From contig CAJYNG010000013.1 of NCBI GenBank assembly GCA_913775725.1, positions 124,001-188,000 of the forward strand: 64,000 bases of DNA. The letters run 5' to 3'. This document shows, in pieces, positions 37,338-47,200 of the stretch (positions within the stretch are counted from its first letter, which is position 1; each line of letters opens with the position of its first letter). Source of the stretch: an uncultured Stenotrophomonas sp. (GTDB lineage: Bacteria; Pseudomonadota; Gammaproteobacteria; Xanthomonadales; Xanthomonadaceae). The notes beneath the pieces were generated by a model that searched no databases, was not told the origin of the DNA, and was given only the letters and a program-made list of their open reading frames with translations. Made by a program: the position numbers and the translations under genes.

Positions 37338-39062
37338 TCAGCTTTCCTCGGTCACGCGCAGCACTTCCTCGATGGTGGTCTGCCCGCTCAGCGCCTTGGA
37401 CAGGCCATCCTCGTACATGGTGCGCATGCCGGCTTCGCGGGCGATGCGCTCGATCTCGCCCATGCCGTCGCGGCGCATCACCGCACGCCGCAGCGCATCG
37501 TTCATCACCAGGAATTCCATGATGGTGGTACGCCCCAGATAGCCGGTCGGCGCCAGCGCCGAGGGCTTGGGGCGGAACAGATGGATCGGCCCCTGCGGCT
37601 GCAGGCGGCGCAGCTCGAAGCGTTCAATCTCTTCCGGCGAGGCTTCGTAGCGCTCGGCGTGGGTCGGCTCCAGCCGGCGCACCAGGCGCTGGGCCAGGAT
37701 GCCGTTGATGGTGGAGGTAAGCAGGTAGTCCTCCACGCCCATGTCGAGCAGGCGGGTGATGCCGCCGGCCGCATTGTTGGTGTGCAGCGTGGACAGCACC
37801 AGGTGGCCGGTCAACGCCGACTGGATCGCGATGCGCGCGGTTTCCAGATCGCGCATTTCGCCGATCATGATGATGTCCGGATCCTGGCGCACGATGCTGC
37901 GCAGGGCGTTGGCGAAGTCCAGCCCGATCTGCGGCTTGGCCTGGATCTGGTTGATGCCCTCGATCTGGTATTCGACCGGATCTTCAACGGTGATGATCTT
38001 GACGTCGGCAGTGTTGAGCTGGCTGAGCGCGGTGTACAGCGTGGTGGTCTTGCCCGAGCCGGTCGGGCCGGTCACCAGCAGGATGCCGTGCGGCTGTTCC
38101 AGCACCTTGCGGAACTGCGGCAGGAACGCGTCGGTGAAACCGAGGCGATGGAAATCAAACACCACCGTTTCGCGGTCGAGCAGACGCATCACCACGCTTT
38201 CGCCATGCGCGGTCGGCACCGTGCTCACGCGCAGGTCCAGCTCCTTGCCCTGCACCCGCAGCATGATGCGGCCGTCCTGCGGTAGGCGGCGCTCGGCGAT
38301 GTTGAGCCGGGCCATGATCTTGATGCGGCTGATCACCGCAGCGGTAAGGTTGGCCGGCGGGCTTTCGCCCTCCACCAGCACACCGTCGACGCGGTAGCGC
38401 ACCTTCAGCCGGCTCTCGAACGGTTCGACATGGATGTCCGAGGCACGCAGCTCCACCGCACGCTGGATCACCAGGTTGACCAGGCGGATCACCGGCGCTT
38501 CCGAGGCCAGGTCGCGCAGGTGCTCGATGTCATCGACCGCGCCGCCTTCGCCATCGGCGGTTTCGACGATGGCGCCCATCGCGCTGCGGCCCTGGCCGAA
38601 CCAACGCTCGACCAGATCGTCGATCTCCGCGCGCATGCCCAACACCGGCGTCACCGGTACACCCAGCGCCAGCTGCACGGCCTGCTGCGGGTAAGGATCG
38701 TGGGCATCGGCCAGCCACAGCCGTACGCCCTGTTCATCCAGCGCCAACGGGCACACGTGGAACTGTTTGAGGAAGCGCAGCGACAGCGGCAGGCCTTCGG
38801 CCAGGCCCTGCGGTGGTGCCTCGGGCAACTGCTTGCCCTCCAGCAGCGGCAGGCCGAGCACCTCAGCGCTGGCCTGCGCCTGGTCACGTTCGGACACCAG
38901 TCCCAGCCGCACCAGCAGGCCCAGCAGGCTGCCGCCGGCCTCTGCGTGCAGCGGGCGCGCACGTGCCAGATCGCCTTCCTTCAGCCGGCCGCGCGCCAGC
39001 AGCGCATCCAGGATGCGGCCTTCAGCGTCGTCGGCAGCGGCAGTAGCAGCAAGCGCGTTCAC
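37338..39062 (-). CDS. gspE: Type II secretion ATPase GspE (XpsE)
   Basis: A 574-residue cytosolic hexameric ATPase that powers pseudopilus assembly. An N-terminal MshEN/GspE-N-type domain (about 15-150) binds GspL. The ATPase core has Walker A GPTGSGKTTT near 331, Asp box IITVEDPVEYQIEGINQIQ, Walker B DPDIIMIGEMRD and His box LVLSTLHTNNAAGG. The region after LAQRLVRRL, where most GspE proteins carry a CxxC-n-CxxC zinc motif, has no cysteine here. First gene of the xps operon. Confidence 0.96.
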   Translation of the reverse strand: MNALAATAAADDAEGRILDALLARGRLKEGDLARARPLHAEAGGSLLGLLVRLGLVSERDQAQASAEVLGLPLLEGKQLPEAPPQGLAEGLPLSLRFLKQFHVCPLALDEQGVRLWLADAHDPYPQQAVQLALGVPVTPVLGMRAEIDDLVERWFGQGRSAMGAIVETADGEGGAVDDIEHLRDLASEAPVIRLVNLVIQRAVELRASDIHVEPFESRLKVRYRVDGVLVEGESPPANLTAAVISRIKIMARLNIAERRLPQDGRIMLRVQGKELDLRVSTVPTAHGESVVMRLLDRETVVFDFHRLGFTDAFLPQFRKVLEQPHGILLVTGPTGSGKTTTLYTALSQLNTADVKIITVEDPVEYQIEGINQIQAKPQIGLDFANALRSIVRQDPDIIMIGEMRDLETARIAIQSALTGHLVLSTLHTNNAAGGITRLLDMGVEDYLLTSTINGILAQRLVRRLEPTHAERYEASPEEIERFELRRLQPQGPIHLFRPKPSALAPTGYLGRTTIMEFLVMNDALRRAVMRRDGMGEIERIAREAGMRTMYEDGLSKALSGQTTIEEVLRVTEES

Positions 39063-39135
39063 ATGACTCTCCTGTCAATCGGCTCGACTTTAGCAGTTAA
39101 GCCATGATTTACGCCGCCTCTTCACCACCTTTCGT

Positions 39136-39173
39136 AAAAAGACGAAGCCCATCACATGCGGTGACGGGCTTCG
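39136..39173 (-). terminator. Rho-independent terminator after the subtilisin-like protease
   Basis: Stem CGAAGCCC / GGGCTTCG (39143-39150 and 39166-39173), extended by a partly paired inner segment. On the minus strand it is followed by TCTTTTTA (39135-39142). It separates the protease gene from the gspE promoter region. Confidence 0.8.
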
Positions 39174-39198
39174 GCCATTCAACTACGACAGTGCGTGC

Positions 39199-41076
39199 TT
39201 ACTGCGTGGCAAGGATGCTCACGCCGTTGTAGGCCGCTTCGCCGACTACCTTGATGTAATAGGTAGCCGCCACCGGCTTCGCTACCCGCACCGTCTCGGA
39301 CGTGCCCGGACGGGTCGACTTGGCGTCGTTGTCGCTGGCGCTCGGTTCACGCCCCTGGGCAATGTAGACCGAGACATTGCCGGTACCACCGTAGGTGATC
39401 ACGCTGAGCTGCTTGCCGGCGGCAGCCTCGAAGCTGTACAGGCGGCTGCTGGCGGCGGCACCATTCAGGCCACCGACCGCGGCCTTGTTGGTCAGCGGCG
39501 TGGCCACCGGCCCGCAGTTCTCGGTGCACGGTTCTTCCAGTGCCTTGGCCAGTGCGGCCTTGGCATCGAGGATGCCGGTACCGATCGGGGTCGCTGCCGG
39601 AATGGCAACCGGGAACGGACGCGCGGTTTCCTTCAGCAGGGTACGCATCGCCGCCGGGGTCAACGGGTCCTTGCCCTTGGCGATCAGCGCGCTCTGCACC
39701 AGTGCGGCAACGGCGGCCACATGCGGCGAGGCCATCGAGGTACCGCCCATGCCCATGTAGCCCGGCGTGCCCGACTCCGGCGTGGTGGCCGCGTTGGAGC
39801 CGGTCTGCCAGATGTAGCCACCCGGGTTGCCGTCGACACTGCCGCCACCACCCGGACCGGACAGGTCCACGCGGGTGCCGTAGTTGGAGTAGTAGGTGAT
39901 GCCACCGGTGATGCGGGTGGCACCCACGGTCACCACGCCTTCGCAGCTGGCCGGCTGGTACTTGGATGCGTTGTCGGTTTCATTGCCGGCAGCCACCACC
40001 ACGGTGGTACCGCGCGAGATCGCGCCGTTGATCGCGTCCTGGTAGGTGCTGGCGCAGGCGCCACCACCACCCAGGCTCATGTTGATGATCTCGGCCGGAT
40101 TGGTGTTGGCCGGAATGCCCGCCACCGTGCCGCCCGATGCCCAGGTCACCGCGTCAGCGATGTCGGACAGGTAGCCACCGCACTTGCCCAGCACGCGGAC
40201 CGGCAGCACCTTGGCCTTGTAGGCGACACCGGCCATGCCGACGCCGTTGTTGGTCCGCTCGGCCACGGTACCAGCGACGTGGGTGCCGTGCCAGGAACTG
40301 TCCTCGGCCAGCGAGCCGTCATAGCACTCGTTGTCGTTCTCGACCCAATCACCGTAGTCCTGCGCACCCGGCACGCGATCGTTGGTCGGGCGCCGCGAGG
40401 TCTCCGCATCGCTGATGAAGTCGTAACCTTCCAGCAGGTTGCCGACCAGGTCCGGATGCTGCGGCAGGATGCCGGTGTCGATGACCGCCACCACAATGCC
40501 CTCGCCCTGCGAGACATCCCACGCCGCCGGTGCGTTGATGCCGCCGACCGCATTGTGCAGATGCCACTGGTTCTGCTGGTAGAGGGGATCGTTCGGCACC
40601 AGCGCCGGCTGTACGTTGCCGGCACGCAGTTCGGTGCGACGCAGCTTCACGTCGGCTTCGGCGTACTGCACCGACGGGTCGGCCTGCAGTTCCTTCAGTA
40701 CGCGCTGCAGTTCGGCCGGGGCCAGGCGGCCCTGCACACGGATGAGGTCCGCACCGGTAGCGAGCTTGCGTACCACCTGCGGGCCGAGGGTACTTGCACG
40801 GGAGGTGCCGCCGGCCAGGCTGGCACGGGACAGTGCGGACTGCACGGTGGACAGCTTCGCCGAGCGGTCGGTGGCGGCGGCAGCGCCGGCCCGGTACTTG
40901 ACGATGATGCGCTCGGCTCCGGGTTGGGCGGTGCTGGCCTGGCGCACCGGTTCACGGGTCGGCAGGCCGGCGGCGTGGACGGCACCGACGGCCGTCATCG
41001 ACAGCACGGCGGCGGCAAGCACATTGATGCGAAGGTTCTGCTTCTTGATCACGTCGAAATTCCTCTTCTGGGTCAT
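39199..41076 (-). CDS. Secreted subtilisin-like (S8) serine protease
   Basis: An extracellular serine protease of 625 residues. A signal peptide (LAAAVLSMTAVGAVHA) is followed by an I9-like propeptide (about 40-145). In the S8 domain the catalytic triad is D200 (VVAVIDTGIL), H263 (SSWHGTHVAG) and S447 (MGGTSMASPH), with oxyanion Asn365 (AAGN). A C-terminal PPC-type domain (about 535-625) follows. It resembles the StmPr-type proteases of S. maltophilia, which the Xps system secretes; I do not assign StmPr1 versus StmPr2. The start is ATG at 41076; ATG at 41100-41103, with AAGGA just before, is an alternative. Confidence 0.9.
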   Translation of the reverse strand: MTQKRNFDVIKKQNLRINVLAAAVLSMTAVGAVHAAGLPTREPVRQASTAQPGAERIIVKYRAGAAAATDRSAKLSTVQSALSRASLAGGTSRASTLGPQVVRKLATGADLIRVQGRLAPAELQRVLKELQADPSVQYAEADVKLRRTELRAGNVQPALVPNDPLYQQNQWHLHNAVGGINAPAAWDVSQGEGIVVAVIDTGILPQHPDLVGNLLEGYDFISDAETSRRPTNDRVPGAQDYGDWVENDNECYDGSLAEDSSWHGTHVAGTVAERTNNGVGMAGVAYKAKVLPVRVLGKCGGYLSDIADAVTWASGGTVAGIPANTNPAEIINMSLGGGGACASTYQDAINGAISRGTTVVVAAGNETDNASKYQPASCEGVVTVGATRITGGITYYSNYGTRVDLSGPGGGGSVDGNPGGYIWQTGSNAATTPESGTPGYMGMGGTSMASPHVAAVAALVQSALIAKGKDPLTPAAMRTLLKETARPFPVAIPAATPIGTGILDAKAALAKALEEPCTENCGPVATPLTNKAAVGGLNGAAASSRLYSFEAAAGKQLSVITYGGTGNVSVYIAQGREPSASDNDAKSTRPGTSETVRVAKPVAATYYIKVVGEAAYNGVSILATQ

Positions 41077-41210
41077 GGATCGAACCAACACTGCGGCCAT
41101 CATTCCTTGACGACTCCCGGCCGGCCCAGCCGGGATTGCCGTGACCTCCCCCCAGGCCCTCGTTGCAGGTGCAGCGCCGGCGTGGGTGGCCGCCGGCGCA
41201 ATGGAGTGGC

Positions 41211-44200
41211 TTACCAGCCGAAGCCAGCACCGACGCCGACCGAGCTGTCGTCGCTGCTGAAGGCACCGCCGAAGGTGACCGTGGCGCGATCGCTGATCGC
41301 ACGCTGGTAGCCCAACGACAACGCCGACTCGCCGCCCTGGAAACCGATGCCGACGCCGACCCGGTTCTGGGTGCGGATACCGGCGGCACTGGTGGCCATG
41401 TTGAGCATCGCCGCGCTCATCGCGCCCTGGCGGTCGATGCGGCGATCCATGTGGCGCAGGCGTCCATCGATCTCGCCCTTGAACACATCGAAGCTGTCGG
41501 CGACGGCCTGGACGCGACTGTCGGTGTAGCTGTTGGCGGTGGCCATGCCACGGTCGAGCTGGCCCTTGTTCACCGCATCGGTGGCCGTGGTACCGGCCGC
41601 CACATTGGTCACCTGGCGCTCGTTGCCCTCGCTGCCCACCGAGACCGTGTTGGCACGATCGGCGACCGAACCCTGGCCCAGCGCCACGGCGTTCGCAGCG
41701 GTGGCATTGGCACCCTGGCCGATGGCCGTGGACGAGGCGCCACTGGCGACGGCGCCATCGCCCATGGCAACGGCATTGATACCCGCCGCCGGGGTGCCGA
41801 CCGGAATGCCTGCGCCCGCCGCAGCGACCGTCGGCGTGCCCTGCACGCGTGCGGTGCTGGCCGATGCCACATCGGCCGTTGCCGGAGCGTCGGTCACGCT
41901 GGCCAACGGGCTTTCATCCAGCGAGGCACTCATTGCGCGCAGGCTGGCGGTTCCGGCACGCGTGCCACCGGCGGTGCGGCGATCGATCTCGCTGACCTTG
42001 CGGTCCAGCGCGCCCAGCGCATCACCGACGTTGCTGTAGGTGGCGCCCTGGATCACATAGTTCGGCGCCACGAACACACCCTGCATGCCAACGCTGGCAC
42101 CACCACCGAGGAAGCTGGCGGCATCACTGAGCGACTGGAACAGCTGGCCGCCATTGATCGCCTGGCGGCTGCCGGCGGCGATGCTGCCCGCACCGACGTT
42201 GTCGATGGTGGTGCCCTGGAAGCCGGACAGGGTCAGGCGATCACGGCTGGCGTCGTCATAGCCGACTGCGCTGGCCGCCGTGGTCTCGACCGTGGCGATG
42301 CGCGAGTCGAAATCACCAACGCGGGTTTCCACCGCCCCCACCCGCTGGTTGGTGACGTTGAGCTGCGAACCGGTGATGGCGTCGCTGCTGCCGGCGGCAA
42401 TGCGGCCATCTGCCACGTTGACGATGCGGCGCGTGGCCGGACCATCGGTGCCATTGCCACCGCCCACCGACACCACATTGGCATCCAGCGCGCGCGAGCC
42501 CGCACCCAGCGCTACCGAGTTCGCACCGGATGCACCGGCGCTGTTGCCCAGTGCAAGCGCACCATTGCCAATGGCCATCGCATTGGCACCCAGCGCATTG
42601 CTGCGTGCGCCGCTGGCAGTGGCTGCCGAACCGATCGCGGCGGCATCGCTGCCGCTGGCACTGGCCGTACCCGCACCGGTGGCCTTGACGTAACGTGCGG
42701 TGCCATCGGCGGTCGCCGCCACCGCATCGAGCTGGCCACGATTGACTGCATCGGTGCGCTCGGTACCGGCAGCGACACGGGTGATCTGGCGATCACTGCT
42801 GGCACTGCCGACCGACACGGTGTTGGCACGATCAGCCACCGAGCCTGCGCCCAGTGCGATGCTGCTGGCTGCCGACGCGTTGGCACTGACACCCACTGCG
42901 GTGGCATTGGCGCCGGTGGCCTTGCTGCCGTAGCCCACCGCAGTACCCAGGCGGCCGCTGGCGTCGGCATAGCTGCCCAGCGCCGAAGCGCCATCGGCCG
43001 AGGCATTGGCGCGGAAACCACTGGCCTGCGACTGCGTGCCGCTGGCCGTGGCCTGCGCACCGCTGGCGGTGCTGTAGGCGCCCTTGGCCTGTGCACCGGC
43101 ACCGGTGGCGCTGGCACCGAGCTCGATGGCGCTGGCGCCGCTGCCCACGGCCACACTGTCGACACCGCTGGCCTGTGCGTTGGTGCCCAGTGCTGCCGCA
43201 TTGTTGCCGGTGGCCAGCGCATCGAAGCCCACGGCGGTGGCATTGGTGGCCATGGCATTGGCACCACTGCCCAGCGCGGTGGCGCCGTTACCGATGGCGT
43301 TGGCCGCGTTGCCGGCAGCCAGGGCATTGTCACCGTCGACCAGTGCGCCGGCTTCGCCATCGGCATTGCCGCTGGCCTGGAACTGCCGGCTGGTCTTGTC
43401 GGCGACGCTGGCGACCGCATCCAATTGGCCCTTGTTCACCGCATCGGTGGCTTCGGTGCCGGCCGCGACGTGCGTCACCTGGCGCTCACCGCCGGCCTTG
43501 CCGACGGCCACGGTGTTGTCACGGTCAGCCTTGGAGCCGGCGCCGAGTGCGACGCTGTTGCTGCCATTGGCGGTGGCGTTGGCACCCAGCGCGGTGGCGC
43601 TGCTGCCTGCCGCCCACGAATTCCAGCCAATCGCGGTCGCGTAGTCTTCGGTGGCCCATGCACCGGCGCCGAACGCCGCCGCACCGGTGCCACTGGCACG
43701 CGACGGGATCAGGCCGAAGAAGGTGCTGCCGCCGATGGCCACGCTCTCCTCGCCACTGGCCTCGCTGGACTGGCCCACCGCTACGGCACCAGCACCGGCT
43801 GCAGCGGCACCGAAGCCGACTGCAGTGGTGTTGGCACCGCTGGCTGCCGAGCCGTAGCCCAGGGCGGTACCGAGGCGACCGCTGGCTTCGGCGTAGCCAC
43901 CGATGGCCGTGGTGCCATCGGCAGAAGCGGCACTGCGGAAGCCGCTGGCCAGTGCCTGCGTGCCACTGGCGTTGGATTCGGTACCGGTTGCGGTGCTGTA
44001 CGCACCGCTGGCCTGTGCACGCGCACCCACCGCGCTGGCGCCGAGCTCGCTGGCGCTGGCGCCGGTGCCGAGCGCAAGGCTGTCTTCACCAGTGGCCTGT
44101 GCAGTACTGCCCAGCGCTGCGGCGTTGTTGCCGGTGGCCAGCGCATCGATGCCGACCGCCGTGGCGTTGGCCGCCAGCGCATTGGCACCGCTGCCGAGTG

Positions 44201-47200
44201 CGGTGGCACCGTTGCCGATCGCGTTGGCCGCGTCACCGGCCGCCAGCGCGTTGTCGCCCTCCACCAGCGCGCCGGTTTCACCGTCGGCGTTGCCACTGGC
44301 CTGGAACTGCTTGCTGGTCTTCGCCGCTGCTGCGGCTACGGCGTCGAGCTGGTTCTTGTTGACCGCATCATTGCCCTGCGTGCCCTCGGCCACGTTGGTG
44401 ATCTGGCGGGTGTTGCCGCCGCCACCCACCGACACGGTGTTGTCGCGGTCGGCAATCGAATCGGCACCCAGCGCCACGCTGTTGGCGCCACGCGATTCTG
44501 CGGCGTTGCCCAACGCGGTGCTGTTGATGCCACCCGACCAGGCGCCGCCACCCACTGCGGTGGAGTAGTTGCCCGAGGCCTCGGTGGCCAGCACGCCGAA
44601 CAACGAGCCACCGACGGCGACGCTGTTGGTGCCGGTGGCCAGGCTGCCCTGGCCGGTAGCGGTGCTGTAGGCACCGGAGGCTTCCGAATCACCACCCACT
44701 GCCACACTGTTGGAACCGGAGGCATTGGCGAAGTTGCCGAACGCGGTGGCATTGAAGGCCGAGGCCTGTGCGTAGCCACCGATAGCGGTGCTGTAGCCGC
44801 CGCTGGCTTCGGCACCGATACCGAAGGCTGCCGACGCCGTGCCACTGGCCACGCTCTCGCTGCCGACAGCGGTAGCCGCGTCGCCGCTGGCATTGCTGAA
44901 GTAACCCACGGCCACGGCTTCTTCGCCGGATGCTTCGGACAGCACGCCATTGGCAGTGCTACCCGCGCCGCTGGCGATACTGGCCGCACCGAACGCCGCG
45001 CTCTGTTCGCCGCTGGCCTCGCTTTCCGCACCCTGCGCGGTGGCGTACTCGCCCGTGGCCTGTGCGTTGGCACCAATGGCGCTGGCGTTGGCCGCGGTTG
45101 CCAATGCGTTGAAACCCAGCGCCTGTGCGTTGCTGGCCAGCGCGTTGGCGCCGCTGCCCACTGCGGTGGCGCCATTGCCGATGGCGTTGGCGGCATCACC
45201 GGCCGCCAGCGCGTTGTCACCCTCAACAAGTGCACCGGCTACGTCATCACCATTACCGCTGGCCTGGAAGAAGCGGCTGGTGTTGGATGCAGTGGTCGCA
45301 ACCGCGTCCAGCTGCGCCTTGTTCACCGCATCTGTGGCCTGGGTACCGGCAGCGACGTTGGTGACCTGACGTTCGTTGCCGCTACTGCCCACCGACACCG
45401 TGCGTGCACGGCTGGCAACCGAACCGGCACCGAGCGCGACAGCGTTGCTGGCGCTGGCGTTGCTGCCAGCGCCAAGCGCGATCGCGCTTTCACCACCGGC
45501 CACCGTGTTGGTGCCGATGGCGATGCTGTTGAGGCTGTTGCCCAGCGCCTGGAAGCCCAGTGCCACGCTGTTGTCGCCATAGCCGAAGGCACCACGGCCG
45601 ACCGCGGTGGAGCTGGCACCATTGGCCCAGCTGTTGTAACCGATGGAGGTTGCGCCACTGCCGCTGGCCCACGCGGCATTGCCGAACGCCGAGGCATTGG
45701 TGGCGGTGGCCCATGCACCCGAACCGAATGCTGCTGCGCCACTGGCAGTCGCCCAGCTGTAACCACCTACTGCGGTGCTGTCATCGCTGCTGGCGAACGC
45801 GCTGTCGCCGACCGCGACTGCATAGCTGCCGGTGGCGCGCGACTTGCCGCCTGCGGCGAAGCTGTTGTCACCACTGGCCTTGGCAGCGTTGCCGAAGGCG
45901 CTGCTGGCAGCCCCGGTGGCCTGTGCGCCACTGCCCACTGCCGTGGCATCGGCAACAGCGGTGGTGCCCACCAGCTGCGCCGTGCCATCAGCGCCGATGA
46001 TCGGCTGGTTGAACTCGTCGTAGGCCTGGCCGAGGCCACCGATGGCGACACCGCCATTACCGGTGGCCGCGCTGTTGCGGCCCACCGCCACGCTGTCATC
46101 GCCGATCGCCGACGCGGCAGCACCCTGCGCAATGGCACCTGCGCCGATCGCATTGCTCGACGAGCCCGCAGCGATGGAGCCCTCGCCATCGGCCAGTGCG
46201 CCAGCGTCACTGCCCGCCTCCGGCTGCGCCTGGAAGAAGCGAGCGGTGGTGTCAGCAGTGCTGGCCACGGCATCGAGCTGAGCCTTGTTCACCGCATCGG
46301 TGGCTTCGCTGCCCGCAGCGACGCTGGTGATCTGCCGCTCGTTGCCAGCGCTGCCGACGGCCACGCTGTTGGCACGCACCGCTTCGGAATTCGCGCCAAG
46401 CGCGACACTGTTGGCGCCGCGCGCGGTGGCGTAGTAACCCACTGCAGTGCTCTGCGCGCCACTGGCCCAGGTCTGCGCGCCCAGCGCACTGGCGTTCTCG
46501 CCCGGTGCGTAGGCGAAGTAACCGACGGCCGTGGCTTCGGCACCGGAGGCCTCGCTCAGGCTGCCGTTGGCCACCGCGCGATCGCCACTGGCAATGGCGC
46601 CGGCACCGACGGCGGTCGCGGCTTCGCCGCTGGCCTGGGTCTGCACGAAGAACCCCAGGCCGGGAATCAGATCGGCCGGGCCACCGATGGCGACGCTGCT
46701 GGTGCCGGTGGCATTGCTCTGCGTACCCAGTGCGGTGGAGTAGTCACCAATGGCATTGGCTACCGCACCGAACGCGGATGCCTGCGCGCCGGCCGCGTAG
46801 GCACCCACGCCATAGGACGACGCCGCAAATCCGCTGGCTTCGGCACTGGCGCCAACCGCGGTGCCACCGACGCCTGCGCTGGTGGCGCCGGTTTCCACGG
46901 GTACGCCGCCACTGGTGATCAGCGGATTGCCGTCGGCATCCACCGCAGCGCCACCCACGGCAACGCTGCCTGGACCGTTGGCCTGCGCGTTGTTGCCGAA
47001 CGCGGCACTGTTCTGGCCCGAGGCCAGTGCGTTGTTGCCCACGGCGGTCGCGTTCTGCGCAACGGCCGTGGCGCCGGCACCGACTGCCGTGGTGCCGTTG
47101 CCGAGGGCATTGGCGGCCTCGCCGGCCGCCAGCGCATCGTCACCTTCAGCCAGTGCACCAGCATCGCTGTTGCTGCTGCCGGTGGCCTGGAAGCGCTTGG

